Shown here: piece by piece, positions 18,272 to 28,400 of the stretch | Layout: each line of letters begins with the position of its first letter | How positions within the stretch are numbered: the stretch's first letter is position 1 | From: Coriobacteriales bacterium | Lineage (GTDB): Bacteria > Actinomycetota > Coriobacteriia > Coriobacteriales > Atopobiaceae | Direction of reading: 5' to 3' | Assembly: GCA_029101205.1 (NCBI GenBank) | Contig: JAQXQO010000101.1 | Location: 1-41,468, forward strand | Length of the DNA: 41,468 bases | The notes under the pieces: generated by a model | The model's input: only the letters and a program-made list of their open reading frames with translations | Told to the model about the DNA's origin: nothing | Databases searched by the model: none | Made by a program: the position numbers and the translations under genes

Positions 18272-19546
18272 CTACCAGGCCCACAGCCCGTCCACAAAGA
18301 CGGGCACCTCCTGGCCGTCGGCCTTGAGGCCCGTCACGTTGAGGTCGTCGGAGCCAATCATGAAGTCCACGTGCGTGCTGCTCTGGTTGACGCCGTGCTC
18401 CACCAGCTGCTCCTTCGTCATCTGGAAGCCGCCGTCGATGCACTCGGGGAAGCCCATGCCCAGCGCCAGGTGGCAGCTGGCGTTCTCGTCGTACAGCGTG
18501 TCGTAGAACAGCACGCCGCTCTCGCGGATGGGCGTGTTCTTGGCTATGAGCGCGCACTCGCCCAGCCTGCAGGCGCCCTCGTCGGTCTTCAGGATGTGCG
18601 CCAGCACGTCCCTGCCCTCGGAGGCGCCGAAGTCCACGACTTTGCCCGCCTGGAACTTGAACCAGAAGTCGCGCACGACCTGGCCCGCGTGCACCAGCGG
18701 CAGGGCGGAGTGCACCACGCCGTCGGCGCGGTTGCGGTCGGGCGAGGTGAACACCTCCTCGGTCGGGATGTTGGGAAAGAAGACCTTCCCGTCCACCGTG
18801 CGCCCTGCGCCACCCTCCCAGATGTGCCCGTGGTTCAGGCCCAGCGTGAGGTCGGTGCCGTTGGACGACGTGTAGTGCAGGCTGTCGAAGGCATACGTGT
18901 TCAAGATTCGCTTGTTCTTCTCGAAGTTCGCGTTGTGGCGCTCCCACTCGCTCTGCGGGTCGTCGCCCGCGGCGCGCGAGACCTCCAGGATGGCCACCCA
19001 CAGGCGGTAGACCGCCTCCTCGGGCGGCAGGCCAGGAAACACGTGGCAGGCCCACTTGGCCACGGGCACGCCCGCGATGCACCACACGTTGCGGCCGAAG
19101 TCCATTCCGTCGCGGAAGGCCTTGCACTCGGTGTTGCGCGCGTGGGACACGGCGGCGGGCTTCGCGGGGTCGATGCCCTTCAGCACCGACGGGTCCGTGC
19201 CCTCCAGAAACAGGAAGCTGGCACCCGCCTGGGCCAGCGAGTCCAGCTGCTCGCGCTTCCAGGACGGCGTGTGACGCAGGCGCTCGATGTCCACGTTCTC
19301 GTAGGTCATACGCGTGATCTCGTCATCGGACCAGATCACGGTCACGCGGGCGGCGCCCGCCTTGTAGGCGGCACGCACGACGCGACGGGCGAAGTCCGCG
19401 CGCTCCACGGGGGCAGACACCACCAGCTCGCTGCCCGGCTGCACCGCCGCCCCCTTGCGAACCAGCAGCGTGGCATAGAGGTCCAGCTGATGCGAGAGGC
19501 CCCGCATGGAGCTGCGGACCTCGGCCTCGGTCATGGGAAGGCTCAT
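18272..19546 (-). CDS. M29-family aminopeptidase (AmpS/PepS/T type)
   Basis: A 424-residue cytoplasmic metallo-aminopeptidase of family M29, which trims N-terminal residues from peptides. Family marks: FLFLEGTDPSVLKGID, the metal-site region FPNIPTEEVFTSPDR, HSALPLVHAGQVVRDFWFKFQAGKV-like segment, LGECALI, and the C-terminal His-containing NASCHLALGMGFP and STHVDFMIGSDDL, which supply the usual Glu and His ligands. The ATG at 19546 has GAGGAGGA 5 nt upstream. A TATGAT hexamer lies just upstream, possibly a -10. Together with the Opp importer it would use imported peptides, though the two are not in one operon. Confidence 0.92.
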   Translation of the reverse strand: MSLPMTEAEVRSSMRGLSHQLDLYATLLVRKGAAVQPGSELVVSAPVERADFARRVVRAAYKAGAARVTVIWSDDEITRMTYENVDIERLRHTPSWKREQLDSLAQAGASFLFLEGTDPSVLKGIDPAKPAAVSHARNTECKAFRDGMDFGRNVWCIAGVPVAKWACHVFPGLPPEEAVYRLWVAILEVSRAAGDDPQSEWERHNANFEKNKRILNTYAFDSLHYTSSNGTDLTLGLNHGHIWEGGAGRTVDGKVFFPNIPTEEVFTSPDRNRADGVVHSALPLVHAGQVVRDFWFKFQAGKVVDFGASEGRDVLAHILKTDEGACRLGECALIAKNTPIRESGVLFYDTLYDENASCHLALGMGFPECIDGGFQMTKEQLVEHGVNQSSTHVDFMIGSDDLNVTGLKADGQEVPVFVDGLWAW

Positions 19547-19650
19547 GGGATTCCTCCTCGAATCATAAAAATTTTAACGTGCAGCCCATGCGTGCATGCA
19601 CGCCCAACGGTATCTACCCAGCAGGAGGGACGGCAGACTCAGCACACATG

Positions 19651-19673
19651 AAAAGGGCCCCATATGGGGCCCC
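19651..19673 (-). terminator. Terminator of tRNA-Gly
   Basis: The perfect palindrome GGGCCCCATATGGGGCCC is followed on the minus strand by TTTT. It starts 12 nt after the tRNA CCA end. Confidence 0.85.
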
Positions 19674-19683
19674 GAAGATGCTC

Positions 19684-19758
19684 TGGAGCGGGCAACGGGA
19701 TTCGAACCCGCGGATGACGGCTTGGGAAGCCGTTGCCTTACCACTTGGCGATGCCCGC
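19684..19758 (-). tRNA. tRNA-Gly (anticodon CCC)
   Basis: The minus strand gives acceptor GCGGGCA/TGCCCGC with discriminator T and an encoded CCA, D-arm GCCAAGTGGTAAGGC, anticodon stem ACGGC/GCCGT with loop TTCCCAA, and T-arm GGGTTCGAATCCC. A TAGAAT -10-like hexamer lies at 19770-19775. Confidence 0.95.
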
Positions 19759-19946
19759 GTACGTAGGGAATTCTAACACAGAAAAAAATTTTTCCCTCCC
19801 GCGCCAGGGGCCGGCGGAAAAATTCCGGCGACGCACAGGGATTCCGACCTGCGAGGGCTTCGTTTTGCTGCCAGTCACGTGCTGGTTTCCTGCCAGCCCC
19901 GTGCCAGCTAAAAACAATATTCATGCAGGTCATAGGGGGTATTGTG

Positions 19947-19982
19947 GCGCTCCGCCACGCGGTGGCGGCTCGCCGGGAGCGC
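19947..19982 (+). promoter_or_regulatory. Structured leader upstream of the adhesin gene
   Basis: CCGCCAC (19952-19958) pairs with GTGGCGG (19962-19968) around GCG, and outer GCGCTCC pairs with GGAGCGC (19976-19982), sharing a few bases. It lies 44 nt before the adhesin start and has no T-tract, so it may act on mRNA stability or translation. Role inferred only. Confidence 0.4.
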
Positions 19983-20025
19983 AAAGTCCACCCCGACGGG
20001 CACGGCACGAGCTAGGGAGGAACAT

Positions 20026-23000
20026 ATGCCCACGAAGCCCAGCATTGCCCATGTACCCCGAGGGGTGGCGCCAGGTGCGATGACCGCACGTCACACCCGT
20101 CAGGATGCGGTCCCGGACGCAGGTCGCCAGCTCCGGTGGCCCCGCGCACGCCTGCGCGGAGGCGACCGGCTGCGCGGCTCACGCCCCGTGGCGCCCGGAC
20201 ACGCAGGCAGGAGCTCGTACGCGTCCTGGGAAGCCATGGCTAAGCAGCGACCCGCGGACGCTTCGCACGACCAGCGCGCACGCGGTCCGCGCGCCATCGT
20301 CAGCGCGGCGCTGGCCACCATCCTGATGCTGTACCAGCTGCTGTGCCCCATCAGCGCCGCGGCGCAGGATGCTCCGTCGGATTCCGGCAAGCCGGATGGC
20401 GCGGCGGCCGAGACCACCTTCACCACCGAGCGAAACATGAACAACCCGACCTTCTCGTTCGAGGACAGCCAGGGCAACGTGTCATACTGCCTCGAGCTCG
20501 AGAAGCACGACCCCAAGACCGGCGAGAAGTACGACTTTAGCCACGTGGCCACTGGTGCCGTGGGTTACATCACGCTGCACGGCTACAACAACACGACGGT
20601 CATCGAGGGGCAGGAGCTCACGGCTAACGAGGCGCGTTGGGCCACCCAGTACGCCTACTGGATGGAGGCAGGCTGCCTGGACACCGACTGCAGGCTGCTG
20701 CACGAGTCAGACCAGATGAAGAACCCCGGCAGGGTCCTCCAGTTCATCACCCGAGACGAGATGGGATGGAAGGCCGGCGTGCGCCTGTATCAGGCGGCGA
20801 AGGCCTTCGAGGAGGACCCGGCACGCAACGTGCCAACGGCCCCCGAGAACCAGTGCGCCCTCGTGTACACGAAGCAAGGCACCGACGACCTCTCGCAGCC
20901 CATGCTGGTGGTGCACACGCACTCAGGCGATATCGACCTCCAGAAGGACTCCACCGACCCAAAGACCATAGGCTCGAGCGACGCGTACTCGCTCGAGGGA
21001 GCCTGGTACTCCGTCTGGAAGGACCAGGCATGCACGCAGCCCACCGGCACCTACCTGGTGACCGACGCCGACGGCAGAGGGCGGTTGCTGGTGTGGGCAG
21101 ATGCCCCGACCAAGGACCCGGCACAGCTGCCTGAGGGCACCTACTATGTGCGTGAGCGCCGCGCTCCCAAGGGATACCAGCTGGATGACAACGTCTACCA
21201 GGTGGAGGTTCACGAGGGCCAGACGTCCACCCTGCGCCCCCGCGGAGAGGCCAGCCACGAGACGCCCCTGGAGGGCACCATCTGGATCCGCAAGTCCAGC
21301 GGCCTGAGCAAGCTGACTCAGGGCAACGGTGCCTACTCGCTTGCCGGTGCCGTGTTTGGCGTGTGGAGCACGCGGCAGGACGCCCAGAACCAGACCGACG
21401 TGGCGCTGGCAAAGGACGACACCGACCCTCTGGACGGCTACTGGTACCTGGTTCATTCCGGCGCGAACGACAACTATGTGCTGGACGCCGACACGGGCAG
21501 CGACAACGTGGGCCTGTGGCGCTACAGCGGCGCAGACAACCAGCAGTGGCTCTTTCAAAAGAATGCCGACGGCTCCTATAGCCTAAAGAACAAGGCGGAG
21601 GGCACGACCCTCACCAGCCAGTCAAAGGACGGCAACGCCGTCACCGGCAATGGGGGATCCTGGTCCGTGGTCCAAAACGACGACGGGACCGTTTCGCTGA
21701 AGGACTCCTCGGGCAAGTACCTGGGCATCGTTGGGAGCGACATCCACTCGGGCACCAACGTGGCGGCGGGGACGGAAGGCCCCACCGTGGCCCAGCGCTG
21801 GAAGCTGCGCAGCACCAGCAGCTTCATGGGCCGCATCGTCACGAACCAGAAGGGCGAGGGCCAGCTGGACCACCTGCCCATGGGCAGCTACTACGTACGC
21901 GAGGTCAGCGCGCCCGCAGGCTATCAGCTGGACGGGACTGTCCGCGAGGTGCGTGTGGGATCGGGCTCGTCCAGCGTGCTGGAGGTGACCAACCAACCCC
22001 TGGGCCAGCCCGTCGACCTGGTGGTGTCTAAGTACGACGCCGACAGGGGGCGCCTGCTGAGCGTACAGTCCTCAGCGACGCAGGCTGACGCCAGCTCGCA
22101 GGGCACCGACGAGCCGAGCGGCCAGGGCCTTGCCGGCGCCCAGTTCACACTGCGCTACTACGACGGATACTACGACGACGTCGCAGACCTGCCCGACTCC
22201 CCCACCCGTTCGTGGGTGCTGAGGACAGACGCGCAGGGCCGTTGCAGCCTTGTCGGTGCCTATAAGGACCCAGACACCTACCTGGCATCGGGCGACCAGC
22301 TCTACCTGGACGCCGACCGCAATCCCATCCTGCCGCTGGGCACCGTGACCATCCAGGAGACGGCGGCCCCCGTGGGCTACAACCTCAGCGACAAACAGGT
22401 GTACCTGCAGCAAATCCGAACGCAGCAGCAGTCGGACGGACACTTCGAGGCCGCAGGGTTCCAACCGGTCGAGGTGGGTGACACCGCCATCAGAGGCGAC
22501 CTCAGCATCCACAAGACCGACTCCTCCACCGGTCTGCCCCTGCCCGGCATCGCCTTCCTCGTCACAAACAAGCAGACCGGAGAGCGCCACGTCATCGTCT
22601 CCGACCGCTCGGGCGTGGCCAGCACCAGCACCGTGCCCCACACCACGGGAACCAACCTCAACGACCTGGCCGTGTCCTTCTTGGACGACGGAGGGGTGGA
22701 GTCGGTGGACCAGACCAAGCTCTCGGCCTCCAACGGCGTGTGGTTCGCACGGTCCAATGGGGTGCAGGCGCGCGTGACAAACGATCGCGGCGCCCTGCCC
22801 TATGGCACCTACGAGGTCAGCGAGCTCCCCTCGGCCTCGAACCAGCACTACGTCCCCGCGCAGCCCTTCGAGGTCACCATAGGCTCCGAGCACGCACTGT
22901 TGCAGAGGTCGATCACGAACACGCCCATCACCCTGCAGACGACCCTCACCGGTTCGGGCTCCGACGCACACTCCGCCACGCCAAGGAAGTCGATCAAGCT

Positions 23001-24960
23001 GACAGACGAGGTGCGCTATCAGGGCCTTACCCCCGGCAAGAAGTACCAGCTGCACGCCACGCTGATGGACAAGCAGACGGGCAAGCCCCTGCAGGTGGAC
23101 GGCAACACTATCGAGCAGACCGTCGAGGTGGTCCCCAGGGCCAGCACGGGCAGCGTTCAGGTGACCTTCGACCTGGATGCTACGGGCCTGGCAGGCCACA
23201 CCGTCGTGGCGTTCGAGCATCTGACACGAGACGGCAAGGAGGTTGCCGCCCACGCCGACCTGAACGACGCCGACCAGACCGTGTGGTTCGCATGCATCGG
23301 CACCACCGCTGCAGACGCGGCCACAAAGGACCATGTGGCCACCGGAGCGAGCAACGACACCCTGGTAGACACAGTTGCCTACTCGGGCCTTCAGCCTGGC
23401 TCCGCCTACAGCCTGGTGGCAACCCTACATCTGCGCGACGCCGACGGACACGACCTGGGCCCGGCAAAGGCAGCCAACGGCAGCGTCGTCACCGCAACGA
23501 AGGAGTTCACGCCTACGGACCCGAACGGAACCGTGGACGTCAGCGTAACCACGGACACGTCCGCGTTCGCGGGAAAGACCCTGGTCTTCTTTGAGTCCCT
23601 CCAGCAGGCGGGGCGCGAGGTGTCCAGCCACACTGACATAGCCGACGAGGACCAGTCCGTCCACGTGCCCACCCTGTATACAAACGCCACGTGCGCGGGG
23701 TCCCACACCGCGACACCCAAGGGCGCGACGAAGATCGTGGACCAGGTGAGCTATTCCAACCTGGCAACCGGAAAGACCTATACCCTGAGCGGCAGACTCG
23801 TGAACGCCAGCACGGGGCAAACCGTCAGCGTCGACGGACACGAACTCACGGCATCGGTACAGCTCAAGCCCGAAAACCCGGACGGCACCGTCACGGTGAC
23901 CTTCGACATACCCGACGCCTCACAGCTCAAGGGCATGACCGTGGTGGCGTTCGAGCGCCTGACGCTGGGAGACGCCGAGGTAGCACGTCACGAGGACGCA
24001 CACGACGAGCAGCAGACCGTGCGCTTCTGCAGCATCAGCACCAGCGTGCACGACCAGTCCGACGGCGACCACGTACTTGCGGCAGAGGGCAGCTCCACCA
24101 TCGTGGACACCGTGACCTACCAGAACCTGGTTCCTGGAAGGCAGTACGCTCTCAACGCCAGGCTGATGGACGCCACCACAGGCCAGGCCATCACCCATAA
24201 CGGCGCGGATGTCACCTCCTCGGCCAGCTTCACCCCTACCAGTCCCGACGGCACCCAGGATGTGCAGATCACCCTTGAGCCTGCCGAGTGGGCAGGCAAG
24301 AAGCTCGTGGTGTTCGAAACGCTGAGCCTGGACGGCGCAACCGTTGCGACGCACGAGGACATCGATGACGCCGAGCAGGCCGTGTACATTCCCTCCGTGC
24401 GCACCACGCTGGCCGACTCCGCCGACGGCGACCACGAGGTGGACGCCGGCAGCACCATTCAGCTGGTCGATACGGTAGAGTACTCCGGAGTACAGCCGGG
24501 CATCGAGCACCATGTGCTGGGCTCGCTCGTGCACAAGAACGACGGCAGCCCCGTCACGCACTCCGACGGCACGCCCGTCACCGCCGAGGCTACCTTCACC
24601 CCCTCGGAAGAAAGCGGCCGCGTGGAGGTGGCCTTCCAGCTGGACGCATCCGAGCTGGCGGGAAGCGACGTAGTGGCCTTCGAGGACCTGCAGGTAAGCG
24701 GTGTCACGGTGGCTTGCCATAGGGACTTGCAGGACCAGGATCAGACGGTCCACGTAGGCGACGCCACGCCCAATCCGCCCGCCCCGACGGCGCCCACCCA
24801 CACTGCCGGCAAGACCACGGACAGCAGCCCCTCCATCAGGCTTCCTTCCACGGGAGACAAGGGCATAGACGCACTGGTAGGCGCTTGCATGCTGGGGGCG
24901 CTGGCCTGCTTTGCCTCAGCCTTCGTACTCGTGCGCCCCAAGATCCATCCCAGGCGCTAA
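20026..24960 (+). CDS. LPxTG-anchored surface adhesin with thioester, SpaA/ricin and VaFE domains
   Basis: A 1,644-residue cell-wall protein. Order: N-terminal Arg-rich stretch; signal peptide at about 85-115 (IVSAALATILMLYQ, cleavage near SAAAQ); thioester head (SYCLE near 153 and ATQYAYW, the TQXA motif, near 206); SpaA/CnaB-like domain 1 (about 302-402, ending YYVRERRAPKGYQLD); domain 2 (about 416-655), interrupted by a ricin-type beta-trefoil (about 471-596, QQW motif); domains 3 (663-795) and 4 (824-955); five VaFE/T-Q ester repeats (about 969-1577; VAFEHL, VFFESL, VAFERL, VVFETL, VAFEDL, each ending near DQTV-like); LPSTG at 1606, a hydrophobic segment and basic tail for sortase. Thioester and ester bonds in such proteins give covalent host attachment and stiffness. 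The ATG at 20026 has GGGAGGA 4-5 nt upstream; ATG 20236 would give a normal-length signal peptide. No sortase gene is in view. Confidence 0.93.
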   Translation: MPTKPSIAHVPRGVAPGAMTARHTRQDAVPDAGRQLRWPRARLRGGDRLRGSRPVAPGHAGRSSYASWEAMAKQRPADASHDQRARGPRAIVSAALATILMLYQLLCPISAAAQDAPSDSGKPDGAAAETTFTTERNMNNPTFSFEDSQGNVSYCLELEKHDPKTGEKYDFSHVATGAVGYITLHGYNNTTVIEGQELTANEARWATQYAYWMEAGCLDTDCRLLHESDQMKNPGRVLQFITRDEMGWKAGVRLYQAAKAFEEDPARNVPTAPENQCALVYTKQGTDDLSQPMLVVHTHSGDIDLQKDSTDPKTIGSSDAYSLEGAWYSVWKDQACTQPTGTYLVTDADGRGRLLVWADAPTKDPAQLPEGTYYVRERRAPKGYQLDDNVYQVEVHEGQTSTLRPRGEASHETPLEGTIWIRKSSGLSKLTQGNGAYSLAGAVFGVWSTRQDAQNQTDVALAKDDTDPLDGYWYLVHSGANDNYVLDADTGSDNVGLWRYSGADNQQWLFQKNADGSYSLKNKAEGTTLTSQSKDGNAVTGNGGSWSVVQNDDGTVSLKDSSGKYLGIVGSDIHSGTNVAAGTEGPTVAQRWKLRSTSSFMGRIVTNQKGEGQLDHLPMGSYYVREVSAPAGYQLDGTVREVRVGSGSSSVLEVTNQPLGQPVDLVVSKYDADRGRLLSVQSSATQADASSQGTDEPSGQGLAGAQFTLRYYDGYYDDVADLPDSPTRSWVLRTDAQGRCSLVGAYKDPDTYLASGDQLYLDADRNPILPLGTVTIQETAAPVGYNLSDKQVYLQQIRTQQQSDGHFEAAGFQPVEVGDTAIRGDLSIHKTDSSTGLPLPGIAFLVTNKQTGERHVIVSDRSGVASTSTVPHTTGTNLNDLAVSFLDDGGVESVDQTKLSASNGVWFARSNGVQARVTNDRGALPYGTYEVSELPSASNQHYVPAQPFEVTIGSEHALLQRSITNTPITLQTTLTGSGSDAHSATPRKSIKLTDEVRYQGLTPGKKYQLHATLMDKQTGKPLQVDGNTIEQTVEVVPRASTGSVQVTFDLDATGLAGHTVVAFEHLTRDGKEVAAHADLNDADQTVWFACIGTTAADAATKDHVATGASNDTLVDTVAYSGLQPGSAYSLVATLHLRDADGHDLGPAKAANGSVVTATKEFTPTDPNGTVDVSVTTDTSAFAGKTLVFFESLQQAGREVSSHTDIADEDQSVHVPTLYTNATCAGSHTATPKGATKIVDQVSYSNLATGKTYTLSGRLVNASTGQTVSVDGHELTASVQLKPENPDGTVTVTFDIPDASQLKGMTVVAFERLTLGDAEVARHEDAHDEQQTVRFCSISTSVHDQSDGDHVLAAEGSSTIVDTVTYQNLVPGRQYALNARLMDATTGQAITHNGADVTSSASFTPTSPDGTQDVQITLEPAEWAGKKLVVFETLSLDGATVATHEDIDDAEQAVYIPSVRTTLADSADGDHEVDAGSTIQLVDTVEYSGVQPGIEHHVLGSLVHKNDGSPVTHSDGTPVTAEATFTPSEESGRVEVAFQLDASELAGSDVVAFEDLQVSGVTVACHRDLQDQDQTVHVGDATPNPPAPTAPTHTAGKTTDSSPSIRLPSTGDKGIDALVGACMLGALACFASAFVLVRPKIHPRR

Positions 24961-24996
24961 GGTATGGGAATGTCAGAACCGGAGGAGATGACCGCC

Positions 24997-25245
24997 ATGG
25001 AGCACGCGCCCGTTTTGGAGCTCTTTGTCATGCCCGGCTGCAATGAGTGCCAGAAGGTCCGCTCGTATGTGGCTGACCGTGGGGTCGGCATTGCCACCAC
25101 GGACGTCACGCGCAGCCGCGAGGCCCGAACCAGGCTCCAAGGCCTGCTGGGCAGGCTGCAGGTACCCTGCCTGCTGGTAAACGGGCAGGTGCCCGTCCTG
25201 GGCGGATCCGAGATCGTGACCTATCTGTCCGATCACGTGGCATAG
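24997..25245 (+). CDS. Glutaredoxin-like thioredoxin-fold protein
   Basis: An 82-residue protein with a thioredoxin-fold pattern: strand LELFVMP, redox motif CNEC (CxxC), helix, the cis-Pro segment QVPCLLVNGQVPVLGG, then the GSEIVTYL end typical of glutaredoxins. It probably reduces or senses thiols in the cytoplasm. I use ATG 24997, which has GGAGGAG 9 nt upstream; an in-frame ATG at 24964, 3 nt after the adhesin stop, is possible but lacks a good site. It is likely cotranscribed with the adhesin, though a functional link is unproven. Confidence 0.85.
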   Translation: MEHAPVLELFVMPGCNECQKVRSYVADRGVGIATTDVTRSREARTRLQGLLGRLQVPCLLVNGQVPVLGGSEIVTYLSDHVA

Positions 25246-25333
25246 GAGCAGCTCGGGGCCGGCGCGGCTCATAGCGCCGTCTTGCCCCAGCCAGATCCAG
25301 CGCCACGCCCCCGATATTCGTTGCGAGGGACAA

Positions 25334-25373
25334 AAAGAGCGGAGGGACGACCACTGGTCGCCCCTCCGCCTTT
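25334..25373. terminator. Bidirectional terminator between convergent genes
   Basis: GCGGAGGGACGACCA (25339-25353) pairs with 25355-25369 with one mismatch. The minus strand continues CTCTTTTTGTC, the plus strand CTTTGTC, serving both the M28-like gene and the glutaredoxin gene. Confidence 0.8.
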
Positions 25374-25439
25374 GTCTGCGAAGCTTTTCTGTTCCACTCT
25401 CACGCATCAAACGCCCGTGGCGGCTGACCCGAGACCCCG

Positions 25440-28400
25440 CTACGACCTGCGTATGAACTCGCAGATGGCGCGCACGATGGAGGACACCTGACCGGGATCC
25501 ACGTTCACGGGCGCGTCGTTCATGGTGTGCGACAGGGCGGGTAGCCCGTTCTCGTCCATGCCCATCACCGTGAAGGACCTCACGCGGGAGCGCATGGCGG
25601 GCGTGGCGTCTGTGTCGGTCCAGCCGTAGTCGATGGTCTGCAGGTCCAGGTGCAGGTCCTGGGCGGTCTTCGTGAAGAGTCTGAGACTCCTGCGGTCGGC
25701 GCGGCGACCGTCGTCGCGGCCCTCGCGCGTCAGAACCACAGGGGCACCGGCGCCGATGCTGTCCAGGTTCACCAGGAACGCTCCCCTGATGTCACGGCGG
25801 AAGTTCGCGAGGAACGACTTGATGCCGGCGTGGCCCACGCTGGAAGCGCCGACCGCCACGAACCACACGTCGTGAGACACAAGGTAGTCGTCGCCCATTT
25901 GGAGGATGGCATCCTGCGCGTCCTCGTCGTCCGGCACGTCCTGAGCCTCATCCTGCACGGCGTCGTCGGCCATCTGGTCGGCAGTCGCGTTGGCGGGCAT
26001 CTCCTGGGCGGGCTCGTCCGTCGGCTGCTGCACGTCGGGGTCGCGCAAGTCAGAGCGAACGGCTGCGCCGCCCTTCCAGTTCATCCTGCGGTTGCCACGC
26101 TGGTCGTCGCTGACGTCCATGCCCTCGGTATCCTCTCCGGCAGTGTCGTCGTTCTCGTAGTCGTAGGGCTCGGCCTCGTCGTAGTCGTCGTACTCGGCGC
26201 CTTCTGCCAAGGGGTCCTCCTCCTTGCCGGAGGGGTCAGGCAGGTCACAGAGAGCTGCGCGGCGAGCGATGCCCGACGTATTGATGGGAGGCTCATACGA
26301 GGACTTCCCCCACGAGGGGTCATCGATGGGCTTGGGGGCCTTTCGGCGCGGATAGCCATGGGCAGAGGAGACTGCAGGCTCGTATCCCTCCGAGATGGTG
26401 TCCAGCCCTGAGGTGTCCTTCGGCAGTATGTCGGAGCTCTCCTCATCGTCGTCGAACTGGAGGTAGCTGCCACGCTGGTCCAGGTCGTAGTCGTCGTCGG
26501 CCGTCGGGGCGTCGTTCGGCTGGTCAAAGTCGTAGTCCGCGTCGAGGTCGTCCAGGGCGTCCGCGTCGCTCGGGAGGTAATCCTCGCCCCTCACTTCCTC
26601 GAACTCGCCTGCCGCGCCCTGCTCGGGGCGCCTCTGTGCGCGTTCGCCATCGTCAGCCGTGGAATTGTCGTACTCGCGCTCGTCCGTGTAGGCGTCCTCC
26701 TGCTGACTGCCGTCATCGCGCGACGCGTCGGCGTTGTCGGGTTGGTTATCCGCATCGTACTGAGCCGCCTGCTGATCCGACGCGTCGTCGTAGTACTCAT
26801 CGTAGGAGCTGACGGCAGCAGGGTCTGCCTGGTCGCCGTGACCAGACTTGTAGCCGCTGAACCAGCCCTTCAGTCGGTCGAGGAAGCCATGTCCCTTTGT
26901 GCCGTTGTCCCTCGGGGAGACCTGGCCCTCGTCGTAGTCGCCGTAGGAGCCATCATCGCTCCATTCATCCTGCGACTGGCCGCTCATGCGGTCGTAGTCC
27001 GCATAGGCGTCGTCCGAGTAGCCCTGGTCGTCCGCCTGCGAGTCGTAAGCCTCGTCGGACTCGTAGTACTCCTCACCGCTCTGGTAGTCGGCATCCGCGG
27101 GCTCGCCGTCGGACGTGGAGTCGTCCACGGTCTCCTGGGCGTACTCCTCGTCCTCCACGCTGGACTGGTCCCAGCTAAGGTCGCTCGCCGCCTGCTGGGC
27201 GGACTGGTCGTCATCTGTCTGACCTGTCGCCGTAACATCCGTGTCCACCAGGTGCGGCACGGGCTTGGCAGGCTGTGCTCCAGACGTTGCCGGCTCGACC
27301 GGCGCGTCCTTCGAGGAGCTGCGATTGCTCGACGCAGCGGCGACGTTGCGGCGACGCGCCGCCTGCCTACGCGGAGACTCCAGCGTATCCAGGCGCACGG
27401 GCTCAGGAACCCCCTGGCCCTTGTCCTGCGCTGGGGTTTGATCCTCCGCGTCGTCCTTAGGATTGGCGGCAAGCTCGCCTTCGGAGGCGAAGTCGTCCTT
27501 GGGCGCCTCGGATGGCGTCACGTCCCAAGGCTGATCATCCTCGGACACTTGGGCGCCCTCGTCCTGCATGTTGTCCTCAGACGTCTGGCTGTCAGCTGCC
27601 GCATCATTCTGCATGGAGGAACCGGTGTCGGATGCAGCGACAGGATCGCTAGCCCCCGCAGCCGGCCGTGCCTCGACGGAAGCGTCCTGCTCATCCGCCT
27701 GCGGAGCGTACTCCAGATCCTCCTCAGACTCGTCCTGGTCGGACGCAGCTATCTCGGTATTGTCGCGCGCGCGATCCTCGTCGTATGCAGGGGCCTGCTT
27801 CTGCGCGGCGTCGGTCGCGCTGGAATCCTCAGTCTGCTGCGTGGGCTCCTCGGCTGCGGCGCCGTCGTCGCCGTAGCCCTCGTCGTAGTCGTCGTACTCC
27901 TGGCCGCTCTCGTCTGCATACCCGTCGGTGGCAGGATACTCGTCCTCGTAGTATTCATCCGAGGCACCGGCATAGACGGCATCCTGATAGTAGTTATCGG
28001 CGGCAGAGCCCTGCTGGGCCGCGTCGGCATCGTCTGACACGCGGCGCGGACGAAGGTCACCCGGACGCACGGTCCTCAGCTCGCTGCCATCGTCGGCACG
28101 CCAGGCCTCGACGTCCTCGTCGCCCTTGTATGTGGTCTCAAAGCTGGAGTAGTCTGCCCCCTGCAGGTCCTTGTTCTCACCGCGCGCGATGACGGGCTTA
28201 CCCACACGGGAGAACTTCTCCTTCAGCTTGTGGAAGAAGCCCATGCCCTTCTTCTTTGCCTTTTGAGCGGCAGAGGAGGCAGCGCTCTTCGCGGAGGCCT
28301 CCGCGTTCAGGCGCACTGCGGGGTTCTCGTTCAGGTCCTGCGTGGCCTCGAGGTCGGACGGGCTCTCGGCCGCTTCCTGCGTCGACTGCTCGTCGTCGGC

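Noticed and set aside
19590-19603. 14-bp palindrome GCGTGCATGCACGC upstream of the aminopeptidase
   Set aside because: Alternating purine-pyrimidine GC-rich palindromes are expected by chance in such DNA; no second copy or partner element was seen.
19820-19870. Possible degenerate tRNA remnant beside tRNA-Gly
   Set aside because: AGGGATTCCGACCTGCGAG resembles a tRNA T-arm region, but no cloverleaf can be completed and the match is short.
26742-28037. 431-codon plus-strand ORF opposite the acidic arm
   Set aside because: Val/Leu/Arg-rich complement of Asp/Glu/Gln/Tyr codons; the minus frame continues seamlessly between two M28 halves.
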